From Actinobacteria bacterium 13_1_40CM_66_12 (GTDB taxonomy: Bacteria > Chloroflexota > Dormibacteria > Dormibacterales > Dormibacteraceae), in the NCBI GenBank assembly GCA_001917895.1, contig MNEW01000063.1, positions 277-22,413 of the forward strand: 22,137 nucleotides of DNA, in the 5' to 3' direction. The notes under the pieces are model-generated. The model was not told the DNA's origin. It made no database searches and saw only the letters and a program-made list of their open reading frames with translations. The translations under genes were made by a program, and so were the position numbers. This document shows positions 5,654 to 13,282 of this stretch, in pieces; the first letter of the stretch is position 1, and every line of letters starts with the position of its first letter.

Positions 5654-5869
5654 GTGGCCGAGATGGGCCGCCGGCTGCCCGTGAACAGGATGGAGACTCT
5701 CCTCGGTCCCTCGAGCTTCGCTAGGGAGCTGTGGATGCGCGCGTCCGCGCCGCGCAATCATCGTTTCGACAAGCATGGCAACCCGCTCCCCATGGAGCTC
5801 TACGGCTGCGGCTGCGGCCTCTGCGCGCGCAGGCAGCGCTCCCTCCTCAAGTTCTGGGAGGCCCAATGA
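5654..5869 (+). CDS. Hypothetical 71-residue protein with Cys-x-Cys-x2-Cys motif, upstream of mraZ
   Basis: The frame from GTG 5654 runs 71 codons to TGA 5867-5869, and mraZ starts at the next base. About nine tenths of codons end in G or C, as expected for a real gene here. The C-terminal half reads RFDKHGNPLPMELYGCGCGLC, with His36, His41, Cys52, Cys54 and Cys57 as possible metal ligands, then a basic helix (ARRQRSLLKFWEAQ). An AGAGG lies about 10 nt before GTG 5654; ATG 5663 and ATG 5690 are alternative starts. It would be the first gene of the dcw transcript. I recognise no family. A zinc-binding regulator or an attenuating upstream ORF are both possible. Confidence 0.5.
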   Translation: MAEMGRRLPVNRMETLLGPSSFARELWMRASAPRNHRFDKHGNPLPMELYGCGCGLCARRQRSLLKFWEAQ

Positions 5870-6301
5870 GTGTTCACCGGAGCACATCGGGTCCGCGTGG
5901 ACGACAAAGGAAGGATCGCCATCCCAGCGGCATTTCGCAAGCAGCTCCCGGAGGGGAGCTACGTTTCGGTGAGCCAGGACAGCGCCCTGGCGATCTATCC
6001 GCCGGACCTGTGGGACGCGTTGGCGCAGGAGCTGCGCAGCCCGCTGCCGGGCCCCGACCAGCGAGCGCTGGCGCGGACGCTCTATTCGATGTCGGAAGCA
6101 TTCGAGCCGGACGGACAGGGCCGGATCACGCTGGGAATGGAGCAGCGCCGTCTGACGGGAATCGAGTCGCCGTCGACGGCGGTGGTGATCGGCATGGGAT
6201 CGCGAGTGGAAATCTGGCCCGAGGGCCGATGGGACAGCTACAACGCCGACGCGCAAGGGCGCTTTACAGAATTCGCTGACAGGGTGATCTCAGGACGCTG
6301 A
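5870..6301 (+). CDS. mraZ: Transcriptional regulator MraZ
   Basis: The 143-residue protein has two SpoVT/AbrB-like repeats. The first holds the family motif VDDKGRIAIPAAFRKQL (residues 9-25) and the second GQGRITLG. MraZ forms ring-shaped oligomers, binds short direct repeats upstream of its gene and represses the dcw operon. Matching repeats lie at 5501-5525. GTG 5870 has GGGAGG 8 nt upstream and follows directly on the stop of the preceding small ORF. Its TGA (6299-6301) overlaps the CTG start proposed for rsmH, suggesting coupled translation. Length is normal. Confidence 0.93.
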   Translation: MFTGAHRVRVDDKGRIAIPAAFRKQLPEGSYVSVSQDSALAIYPPDLWDALAQELRSPLPGPDQRALARTLYSMSEAFEPDGQGRITLGMEQRRLTGIESPSTAVVIGMGSRVEIWPEGRWDSYNADAQGRFTEFADRVISGR

Positions 6302-7221
6302 GCGGGCACCAACCTGCACTTTCACAAGAGGTAATAGAGCTGCTGAAGCCCCAAGCGGGCGCGGTCGCGATCGACTGCACCCTGGGGCAGGCGGGCCATG
6401 CCCGCCAGATCCTCGACAGGATCGAGCCAGGCGGCCGGCTGCTCGGGATCGACCGCGATCCCGCTGCTGTCGAAGCCGCGCGATCGACGCTGGCCCCGTA
6501 CGGGCAAGAGGTCGTCGCCGTCCACGGTCGCTTCAGCGACCTGGACAGGCTCGCCCGCTCGGCGGGATTCGCCCCCGCCGATATCGTCCTGTTTGACTTC
6601 GGTCTTTCCAGTGTCCAGCTCGACGCACCCGAGCGCGGATTCAGCTTTCGCGCCGAGGGACCTCTGGACATGCGGATGGACACCGACTCCACGCTCGACG
6701 CGGCGCGCATCGTCAACCATTTCGACGTCAAGGAGATCGAACGGATCCTCCGCGACTATGGCGAAGAGCGTTGGGCTCGCCGGATCGCACAGTTCATAGT
6801 GGCGCGACGCCCGCTGCGCACCACTCGCGATCTGGCTTCCGCGGTCGAGGCGGCCATCCCCCGACGGGCCTGGCCTCGCGACATCCATGTCGCGACCCGA
6901 ACCTTTCAGGGCATCCGCATCGCCGTCAACGACGAGTTGGGCGAGATCGAAGCAGGACTCAAAGCAGCTCTTGGGATTCTCAAACCCGGTGGTCGTATGG
7001 CGACGATCAGCTTCCATTCATTGGAAGACCGCTTGGTGAAGTCATTCTTCAACGTCGAGTCGAAAGACTGCATCTGCCCACCCCAGCAGCCAGTCTGCAC
7101 CTGCGGCCACCGGGCAACCCTCCGCATCGTCACCCGCCGTCCCGTCCGCCCATCCGAGGCGGAGGTGGCGGCCAACCCCCGCGCTCGCTCGGCGCGGTTG
7201 CGGGTGGCGGAAAAGATCTGA
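6298..7221 (+). CDS. rsmH: 16S rRNA (cytosine(1402)-N(4))-methyltransferase RsmH, likely CTG start
   Basis: The protein methylates N4 of C1402 in the ribosomal P site using SAM. It has the SAM-binding motif DCTLGQAGH (26-34, family D-x-TLG-x-GGHS), acidic IDRD (51-54), FDFGLSSVQLD (99-109), ERGFSFR-x-x-GPLDMRMD, then IAVNDELGEIE and ISFHSLEDRLVK. There is no ATG, GTG or TTG in frame between the upstream stop (6277-6279) and the conserved core. The family N-terminus (SGHQPALSQEVIELLKP) begins right after CTG 6298, which overlaps the mraZ TGA as CTGA. AGGGTGAT lies 10 nt upstream. From CTG the protein is 307 residues, normal for RsmH. An 87-nt spacer with no feature follows. Confidence 0.9.
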   Translation: MSGHQPALSQEVIELLKPQAGAVAIDCTLGQAGHARQILDRIEPGGRLLGIDRDPAAVEAARSTLAPYGQEVVAVHGRFSDLDRLARSAGFAPADIVLFDFGLSSVQLDAPERGFSFRAEGPLDMRMDTDSTLDAARIVNHFDVKEIERILRDYGEERWARRIAQFIVARRPLRTTRDLASAVEAAIPRRAWPRDIHVATRTFQGIRIAVNDELGEIEAGLKAALGILKPGGRMATISFHSLEDRLVKSFFNVESKDCICPPQQPVCTCGHRATLRIVTRRPVRPSEAEVAANPRARSARLRVAEKI

Positions 7222-7308
7222 CTCCATCCCTCCCACCCAAGTCCTGGCGTCCGGTCACCCCGCCGGCCGCCAGGCGCCACTTTCAAAGCAATAGATGAGG
7301 CACACGTC

Positions 7309-7833
7309 TTGACATCGACTCGAATACTCACCCGGCGCCGCCTCGGCACGATCGGCGCGACGCAGCACGTCCCGGCACGCCGGCGACGGCGCACGCGCGG
7401 CTTCGTACAGGTCGCGGGCTCGGTGGCCAACGAACGGCTGCACCTGAACGCGTACGCGCACGCCTACCTCGGCTTCGGCGCGGTCCTGATCGCCATCCTT
7501 TTCTATCTGGCCCTGGCGGCGCAGATCACCCAATCGTCATATGACATCGCCCGCCTGCAGGACCAGCAGCGCCAGCTCGTCGCCGAGCAGGACCAGCTGC
7601 GTTACCAAGAGGTGACGCTCCACGCGCCGGCCCAGGTCCAGCAGCAAGCCGCGCAGAGTGGGATGCAGCGCGCTGCGCCGACCGCGTACGTTCCCGCGCA
7701 ACCGGTCGCGATCGACCTCCAGGCGCCGTCCGGCGCATCGCGCAGCGACGGCACGCCCCTGTGGGAGCGCTACCTGGGCGCGATCTTCAACAAGGTCGGC
7801 GGCACCCGCGATGTGATGGCGGCCGGCCACTAG
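7309..7833 (+). CDS. ftsL: FtsL-like septum formation initiator protein
   Basis: The 174-residue bitopic protein has an Arg-rich cytoplasmic tail (residues 1-50, including PARRRRRTR), one membrane helix (52-71, AYLGFGAVLIAILFYLALAA), and a heptad-type coiled coil (about 75-108, rich in Gln and Leu). It then has a low-complexity Ala/Gln/Pro tail ending in a short amphipathic stretch. Topology and position between rsmH and ftsI point to FtsL, which joins FtsQ and FtsB/DivIC to activate FtsWI. Sequence similarity within FtsL is weak, so the call rests on architecture and context. TTG 7309 has GAGG 8 nt upstream. The stop is immediately followed by the ftsI ATG. Confidence 0.78.
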   Translation: MTSTRILTRRRLGTIGATQHVPARRRRRTRGFVQVAGSVANERLHLNAYAHAYLGFGAVLIAILFYLALAAQITQSSYDIARLQDQQRQLVAEQDQLRYQEVTLHAPAQVQQQAAQSGMQRAAPTAYVPAQPVAIDLQAPSGASRSDGTPLWERYLGAIFNKVGGTRDVMAAGH

Positions 7834-9585
7834 ATGGCAGGGGCTCTCGCCAAAAGGGCCCCGCGAGTTGAGCACGTCATGGGCGCGCGGCTGCGCATCC
7901 TGGCCCTGCTCCTGGTCGCGGCTCTGCTCGGCGGCGCTGTGTGGGCGCGGCTTGCTTACTGGCAGGTGCTTCGCCATGTCCAGCTCTCCGCCCAGGCCCA
8001 GGCTCAGTACCACGAGGTCGTCGAGCTGCCGGCGGTGCGCGGCGCGATCTTCGACCGCAACCTGACCCAGCTCGTTGTCAACACGACCGTTTACTCGGCG
8101 TTCGTTTCCCCCGACCAGGTGGCCCAGGGTGTTCGCGAGCGCGTCGCCGATGGCCTGTCCACCGTGCTCGGCGTGGACAAAGCCGGCGTGATGCACACGC
8201 TCGAGTCAGGATCGAAGTTCGCTTACGTCTTGCGGCGCTTCCCCAAGGCAAAAGCCGACCAGCTGCGCGCGTTGAAGCTGCCTGGTGTCGGATTGGAAGA
8301 GGAGACGCAACGTTCCTATCTGCCGGGAATCGCCCCCGGCTCGACCCTGGCTGCGAACCTCCTCGGTTTCGTGAAGTACGACGGCACCGGGCAGTACGGC
8401 CTCGAGGAGTACTACCAGAAAGACCTCGCCGGCGTGCCCGGCTACATCTCGAGCTACAGGGACCTCGCCAATCGCGAAATCGTCCTCGGCACGCATACGC
8501 ACCAGGACCCCGTGAACGGGTCAGACCTGGTGCTGTCCCTGGACGCCAACGTCCAGTACGCGGCTGAGCAGGCGCTAGCGGATGGTGTGCACAAGGCGAA
8601 TGCCGAGAGCGGCAGCGTGTTGATCATGGATCCCACAACCGGCGGAATCGTCGCCTGGGCCGACTACCCGAGCTACGACGCCAACAATTTCACGCACACC
8701 GACACGGCGCTCTTCAAGGACAACATCTCCAGTTATCTCTATGAGCCGGGCTCGGTCATGAAGGTGGTCACGCTCTCAGGTGCCATCAACCAGGGCGCCA
8801 TCACGCCAAGCACCGTCATCAACGACCCGGGTTACCTCAACGTCGGTGGCTACCGGATCGCCGACTGGGACCACCGCAACCACGGGAACATCGACTACAC
8901 CTACGTGCTTGCGCACTCGCTAAATGTCGGAGCGATGAAGGCGATGCTGGCCGAGGGTCACACCGCGAACTACAGCTACCTGAAGGGATTCGGGCTGACG
9001 CAGCCCAGCGGCATCGACGTCGCCGGCGAGAACTTCGTGCCTCTGCCCGCGCAGGACCAGATGAGCGACAGCCAGTACGCCACCACCGCGTTCGGGCAGG
9101 GCATCGGTGTGAACATGGTGCAGATGCTGTCCGCGATCAACGTGGTCGCGAACGGTGGGCGTTATGCGCCGCCGCACGTGGTCGAGCGTGTCGGCACGTC
9201 GATCAACCCGCTGCTGTTGAAGCCGCAGCGACAGGTGATCACCGCGACCGCCGCGCAGGAGATGACCGCGATGATGGAGAACGTCGTCCAGCACGGTTCC
9301 GGATGGACCTCGCGCGTCAAGGGCTTCGAGCTGGACCAGGCCGGGAAGACCGGAACCTCGCAGATTCCGGTCAACGGCCAGTACACGCTGGACGTCTGGG
9401 CGTCATACGTCGGTTTCCTTCCCGCCCAGCACCCGAAGTTCACGATGATCGTCGTCATGCGTAAGCCGCATTACCCCGGCAGCGGCTCGGACTGGACTCT
9501 GAACGACGGCTACCTGACCGCCGCGCCGGTGTGGCAGAAGATCGCCCAGGCGATCGTCCTCGACTGGCGCATAACCCCGGACTAG
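7834..9585 (+). CDS. ftsI: Septal peptidoglycan transpeptidase FtsI (class B PBP)
   Basis: The 583-residue protein has an N-terminal membrane anchor (about 20-45, LRILALLLVAALLGGAVWARL). A PBP dimerisation domain follows, beginning PAVRGAIFDRN. The transpeptidase domain has the three penicillin-binding motifs: S-x-x-K at Ser307-Lys310 (PGSVMK), S-x-N at Ser362-Asn364 (HSLNV) and KTG at Lys505 (GKTGTSQ). It cross-links septal peptidoglycan outside the membrane with FtsW. No PASTA domains follow. ATG 7834 abuts the ftsL stop; ATG 7879 is an alternative start with no better SD. A strong hairpin lies 4 nt after the stop, and the expected next gene, murE, is missing. Confidence 0.93.
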   Translation: MAGALAKRAPRVEHVMGARLRILALLLVAALLGGAVWARLAYWQVLRHVQLSAQAQAQYHEVVELPAVRGAIFDRNLTQLVVNTTVYSAFVSPDQVAQGVRERVADGLSTVLGVDKAGVMHTLESGSKFAYVLRRFPKAKADQLRALKLPGVGLEEETQRSYLPGIAPGSTLAANLLGFVKYDGTGQYGLEEYYQKDLAGVPGYISSYRDLANREIVLGTHTHQDPVNGSDLVLSLDANVQYAAEQALADGVHKANAESGSVLIMDPTTGGIVAWADYPSYDANNFTHTDTALFKDNISSYLYEPGSVMKVVTLSGAINQGAITPSTVINDPGYLNVGGYRIADWDHRNHGNIDYTYVLAHSLNVGAMKAMLAEGHTANYSYLKGFGLTQPSGIDVAGENFVPLPAQDQMSDSQYATTAFGQGIGVNMVQMLSAINVVANGGRYAPPHVVERVGTSINPLLLKPQRQVITATAAQEMTAMMENVVQHGSGWTSRVKGFELDQAGKTGTSQIPVNGQYTLDVWASYVGFLPAQHPKFTMIVVMRKPHYPGSGSDWTLNDGYLTAAPVWQKIAQAIVLDWRITPD

Positions 9586-9588
9586 GAA

Positions 9589-9615
9589 ACCTGTGAAATC
9601 TTCGATTTCACAGGT
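9589..9615 (+). other. Perfect 12-bp hairpin after ftsI, no T-run
   Basis: ACCTGTGAAATC (9589-9600) and GATTTCACAGGT (9604-9615) form a perfect 12-bp stem with a 3-nt TTC loop, or 11 bp with a 5-nt loop. GGAAAGAC follows, so a normal intrinsic terminator is unlikely. It may be an RNA-stability or processing stem, or a DNA operator. TTTCACA occurs once more near the murF start (about 9735). Confidence 0.7.
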
Positions 9616-9750
9616 GGAAAGACTCGGTTGCAAAGAATGGTGAAGCGCAGCACAGCGATTGGGATACGCCCGAAGTGAATTCGGGCTTCCGCTCCACTTG
9701 CAAGAATTCAGAAACGTGTCGATGACGCCCCCCGTTTCACACTTACACAT
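9616..9750 (+). promoter_or_regulatory. ftsI-murF spacer with second hairpin, in the position of murE
   Basis: The spacer contains GCCCGAA (9668-9674) pairing with TTCGGGC (9680-9686) around a GTGAA loop, again without a T-run. TTGCAA occurs at about 9628 and 9699. The second is 17 nt before GATGAC, a weak promoter candidate for murF. No SD precedes the murF ATG (the 15 nt upstream read CACACTTACACAT and nearby bases). No trace of murE coding sequence is visible. Confidence 0.4.
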
Positions 9751-11085
9751 ATGAAGTTGACGCTCCTCGAGCTGCTCGAGGCGACCGGCGGTGGCGAGAT
9801 CGGAGGCACCCAGGTCGGAAATACGTTCTCGACCTACCACACCGACTCCCGCGAAGTCGTGCAAGGGGGCGTGTTCTTCGCCCTGCGTGGAGGCAAGACC
9901 GACGGGCATCGGTTCATCGCGGACGCGCTGGGACGCGGCGCCGCGGCCCTCGTCGTCGAGCGGCGCACGGAGCTGGCTCACGGCGTCGTCGAGATCCTGG
10001 TCCGTAACACCTGGGACGCTCTCTACTTGCTCGCGAGCTACGTGCGCGAGCGCGTCCATCCGCTGGTGATCGGCGTCACGGGCAGCAATGGCAAGACATC
10101 CACCAAGGAGATGGTGGCGGCCATCCTCGAGCGCAAGTACACGGTCCTCCGCACCACCGGCAACCTCAACACCGAGACCGGCGTGCCGATGACGATGCTC
10201 AAGCTCGAGCCAGAGCACACGGCCCTCGTGCTGGAGATGGGAATGCAGCGCGCAGGCGACATCGGCCGCCTCGCGAAGCTGGCGCAGCCGGCCGTCGGCA
10301 TCGTCACCAACGTTGGCACCGTGCACATGGAGTTCTTCGCCTCGCAGGAGGCGCTTGCGCGCGGCAAAGGGGAGCTCGTCGGGGCGCTTCCGCGACACGG
10401 CGTGGCCATCCTCAACGCCGACGACGCGTTCTTCCCGCTTCTTTCATCGATGTCCGACGCGCCCGTGACGAGCTTCGGCTTGGGCGCGGGTGACTTTCGC
10501 GGCGAGCACTACTCGGCCGGCTCCGCCGGCGGCTCTCAGTTCACCGTCCGCGACGTCGAAGTCCGCCTTGCGCTCGAGGGCCGGCATCAGGCGCGCAACG
10601 CGCTGGCCGCCCTGGCCGCCGGAGAGTTTGCGGGATTGAGTGTCGAGGAAGGCGCCAAAGCCCTCGCCGATGTGGCCGTGCCGCACCGGCTGCAGGAGCA
10701 CGAGACGTCGAAGGGCTTCGTGATCGTCGACGACGCCTACAACGCCAGCCCCGAGTCGATGCTCGCGGCGTTTGAAACGCTCGCGGAACGGCCTCGAGAA
10801 GGCCGGCTGCTCGCGGTCCTGGGTGCGATGGGCGAATTGGGTTCCCTGGCCGTCGAGTCGCACCGCCGCGTCGGCCGCCGGGCCGCCGAGGTGTTCGACG
10901 CCGTCGCCGTCCTCGACAGCGAGCTCGGCCGCGTCCTCGCCGACGCGTCCGGAGCGCACCTCGTGCCCGACAGGGAGGCGGCCGTGACCTGGGTGAAGAA
11001 CAGCGCCCGCCGCGGCGACCGCGTGTTGATCAAGGCATCGCACAGCGCGGGTCTGGATGAGGTCGTGAAAGAGCTGACAAAGTGA
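9751..11085 (+). CDS. murF: UDP-N-acetylmuramoyl-tripeptide--D-alanyl-D-alanine ligase MurF
   Basis: The 444-residue cytoplasmic ligase adds D-Ala-D-Ala to the UDP-MurNAc tripeptide. It has the N-terminal substrate domain (HTDSREVVQGGVFFALRG), the ATP loop GVTGSNGKTSTKE (108-120), then NLNTETGVPMT, the E-M-G-M block (LVLEMGMQRAGDI), GRHQARNALAA and DDAYNASPESM, which are all MurF-specific. ATG 9751 fits the family N-terminus, but no SD is present, which suggests leaderless or atypical initiation. Its TGA overlaps the mraY GTG as GTGA. D-Ala-D-Ala would come from Ddl in the same cluster. Confidence 0.95.
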   Translation: MKLTLLELLEATGGGEIGGTQVGNTFSTYHTDSREVVQGGVFFALRGGKTDGHRFIADALGRGAAALVVERRTELAHGVVEILVRNTWDALYLLASYVRERVHPLVIGVTGSNGKTSTKEMVAAILERKYTVLRTTGNLNTETGVPMTMLKLEPEHTALVLEMGMQRAGDIGRLAKLAQPAVGIVTNVGTVHMEFFASQEALARGKGELVGALPRHGVAILNADDAFFPLLSSMSDAPVTSFGLGAGDFRGEHYSAGSAGGSQFTVRDVEVRLALEGRHQARNALAALAAGEFAGLSVEEGAKALADVAVPHRLQEHETSKGFVIVDDAYNASPESMLAAFETLAERPREGRLLAVLGAMGELGSLAVESHRRVGRRAAEVFDAVAVLDSELGRVLADASGAHLVPDREAAVTWVKNSARRGDRVLIKASHSAGLDEVVKELTK

Positions 11086-12023
11086 TCTTCGACGTCCTCA
11101 CCTTCGTGGTCGCGTTCGTGATCGCGCTCGTCCTCTATCCGCCTTTCATCCGCCTACTGCAACGGCTGAAACAGGGACAGGTGATCCAGGCGGAGCTCCC
11201 CGACAGCCACCAGAGGAAGGCAGGCACGCCAACCGGTGGCGGCATCCTTTTCGGTGTTCTCGGCGTTGTCGGCGGGCTGCTCGCGACTCTCGCCGGGCAC
11301 ACCGGCGCGTGGCCTGCCGTCACAGGACTTGTGGCTGGCGGCGTCATCGGTTTCGCGGACGACCGCAGCAAGCTGCGCGTAGGCTCGCTCGGCATTCCAG
11401 CGCGCCTCAAGCTTCCGATCCAGCTTCTCCTGGCGGTGCCGGTCGCCGCGATCGCGCTGTCGCAAGGCGGTTCGCATCAGCACCTCCTGCCGAGCGTGCC
11501 CTGGCTCCTGTTCCCGTTGGCGGTTCTGGTCATCGCCGCCACCGCCAATGCCGTCAACATCACCGACGGCATGGACGGCCTCGCCGGCGGGCTGTCCGTG
11601 ATCGCGATCGCGGCGTTGGCGCTGCTGCTGCCGGGTGCTCCCGCCGGCGAGAAGGCTGTCGCGATGTCTCTCGCTGGTGCCCTCGTCGCATTTCTTCTGT
11701 ACAACCGGCATCCCGCCCGCGTGTTCATGGGCGACACCGGCTCGCTGACGCTCGGCTACGCGCTGGCGGCGATGGCCGTGCAGCAGGGCTTCCTCATCCT
11801 CTTACCGCTTCTCGCGCTCGTGTTCGTGCTGGAGACCCTGTCTGTCATCATTCAGGTGGCTTACTTCAAGGCCAGCCGCGGACGCCGTGTTTTCAAGATG
11901 GCCCCGATCCACTACACGTTCCACCACGAGGGTTGGTCTGAGAACCGCATCGCGCTCTCCTTCTGGGGCGCGGGGCTCGTCTCAGCGCTGGCTGCTGCCG
12001 GGGTGGCGCGGCTGATCACGTGA
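11082..12023 (+). CDS. mraY: Phospho-N-acetylmuramoyl-pentapeptide-transferase MraY
   Basis: The 313-residue polytopic membrane enzyme makes lipid I from UDP-MurNAc-pentapeptide and undecaprenyl phosphate. Visible motifs are KAGTPTGGG (46-54), the Asp93-Asp94 pair in GFADDRSKL, NAVNITDGMDGLAGG and FMGDTGSL. The C-terminal block, usually PxHHHFE-x-x-GW-x-E, here reads PIHYTFHHEGWSE (His277), so two of the three consecutive histidines are replaced. About ten hydrophobic helices fit the family. GTG 11082 overlaps the murF stop by 4 nt, and the gene's own TGA overlaps the murD GTG in the same way. Confidence 0.92.
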   Translation: MIFDVLTFVVAFVIALVLYPPFIRLLQRLKQGQVIQAELPDSHQRKAGTPTGGGILFGVLGVVGGLLATLAGHTGAWPAVTGLVAGGVIGFADDRSKLRVGSLGIPARLKLPIQLLLAVPVAAIALSQGGSHQHLLPSVPWLLFPLAVLVIAATANAVNITDGMDGLAGGLSVIAIAALALLLPGAPAGEKAVAMSLAGALVAFLLYNRHPARVFMGDTGSLTLGYALAAMAVQQGFLILLPLLALVFVLETLSVIIQVAYFKASRGRRVFKMAPIHYTFHHEGWSENRIALSFWGAGLVSALAAAGVARLIT

Positions 12024-13282
12024 CCGCCCTCGTGGTGGGCGCGGCTCGCAGCGGCGTCGCGCTGGCCGGGTACCTCGCTCGGCGAGAACGCGTGCGCGTT
12101 GTCGACATGAAGAGCGAAACGGAACTGCGCGATGCGCTGGCGCTGTTGCCGGCCGGCGTGGAAAAAAAGCTCGGGGGCTATGACGACTCGGTGTTGGCCG
12201 GCGTTGACGTCGTGTACGCCAGCCCGGGCGTGCCGTGGGATGCCCAGCTCTTGAATGACGCGCGACGGATGGGCATCGAGGTTTCAAGTGAGATCGACCT
12301 GTTCTTGCGGCTCTGCCCGGGGACCGTGGTCGGGATCACCGGGACAAACGGCAAGACGACGACGACCGCGCTCACCGGCACGGTTCTTGCAGCGGGCGAT
12401 CGGCCGGTCTTCGTCGGCGGCAACATCGGCGACACAGTTCTCGACCGCCTCGAGGAGGTGACGCCGAGGCACTGGGTCGTCCTCGAGCTGTCCAGCTTCC
12501 AGCTCGAGTCGGTGGAGAGGCCGCATTTCCACGTCGGGGTGATCCTGAACATCACGCCCGACCACCTCGACCGCCACGGCACCTTCGAGCGATACACCGA
12601 CCTCAAGGCGAAAGCGATCGAGTTCGCGGGCGCGGACGATTTCGCGGTCCTCAACGGCCACGACCGCGTTGTGCGTGAGCTGGCGTCTCGTACTCACGCG
12701 CATGTGGTGTGGTTCGACGAACACCAGCCCGTGCCGCCGATGCCGCTGCCCGGCCGCCACAACCTCGAGAACGCGCTGGCTGCCGCTGCAGTAGGTCGCA
12801 TCGCCGGCTTGAGCGACGAGACAATCGATGCCGCGATCAAGTCGTTCAAGGGCGTTGAGCACCGCCTCGAGCTGGTCGGCGAATGGGACGGGGTGCGCTG
12901 GTACAACGACTCCAAGGCCACCAACCCAGACGCGGGACGGGTCGCGCTGAGCGCGTTCCCGGAAGCGCCGGTAGTGCTCATCGCGGGCGGCTACGGCAGC
13001 GGCTTCGAGCTTGGCCCGTGGCTGACCGACGTGATGCGCCACGTCGATGCGGTGGTCTTGATGGGCGCATCTGCCGAGCTGCTCGCGACGGAGTTAACGC
13101 GACATCCGAAGGTCGAGCGCGCCGCCAACCTCGATGAGGCGGTGGAGCTGGCGGCCGGCCTCGCGAGGCCTGGAGGGGTCGTGCTCTTGAGCCCCGCTTA
13201 CAAGAGCTTCGACATGTTCAAGGACTACGAAGACCGCGGCCGGCGCTTCAAAGCCCTGGTGCATAAGAGGTATGAAAAGTGA
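12020..13282 (+). CDS. murD: UDP-N-acetylmuramoylalanine--D-glutamate ligase MurD
   Basis: The 420-residue cytoplasmic ligase adds D-Glu to UDP-MurNAc-L-Ala. It opens with a dinucleotide-fold-like segment (ALVVGAARSGVALAGYL). It contains ASPGVP, the ATP loop GITGTNGKTTTT (105-116), GGNIGD, the ELSSFQLE strand, NITPDHLDRHGTFE, GRHNLENALAA, HRLE and NDSKATNPDA, all standard for MurD. The later GGYGSGFEL stands where GG-x-D-K-G is usual. GTG 12020 overlaps the mraY stop by 4 nt, and the TGA at 13280-13282 overlaps the ftsW GTG the same way. Length is slightly short but within family range. Confidence 0.95.
   Translation: MTALVVGAARSGVALAGYLARRERVRVVDMKSETELRDALALLPAGVEKKLGGYDDSVLAGVDVVYASPGVPWDAQLLNDARRMGIEVSSEIDLFLRLCPGTVVGITGTNGKTTTTALTGTVLAAGDRPVFVGGNIGDTVLDRLEEVTPRHWVVLELSSFQLESVERPHFHVGVILNITPDHLDRHGTFERYTDLKAKAIEFAGADDFAVLNGHDRVVRELASRTHAHVVWFDEHQPVPPMPLPGRHNLENALAAAAVGRIAGLSDETIDAAIKSFKGVEHRLELVGEWDGVRWYNDSKATNPDAGRVALSAFPEAPVVLIAGGYGSGFELGPWLTDVMRHVDAVVLMGASAELLATELTRHPKVERAANLDEAVELAAGLARPGGVVLLSPAYKSFDMFKDYEDRGRRFKALVHKRYEK

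Noticed and set aside
5509..5724. + strand 71-codon frame starting in the MraZ repeats
   Set aside because: Its GTG lies inside the operator repeats without an SD, and it overlaps the better-supported frame at 5654-5869.
5480..6256. - strand open frame of 258 codons over the mraZ region
   Set aside because: It runs antisense to mraZ and the dcw leader, with an Arg/His/Pro-rich composition typical of shadow frames.
9403..10398. Long - strand open frame across the ftsI/murF junction
   Set aside because: It overlaps two confident genes and the spacer, with no recognisable domain.
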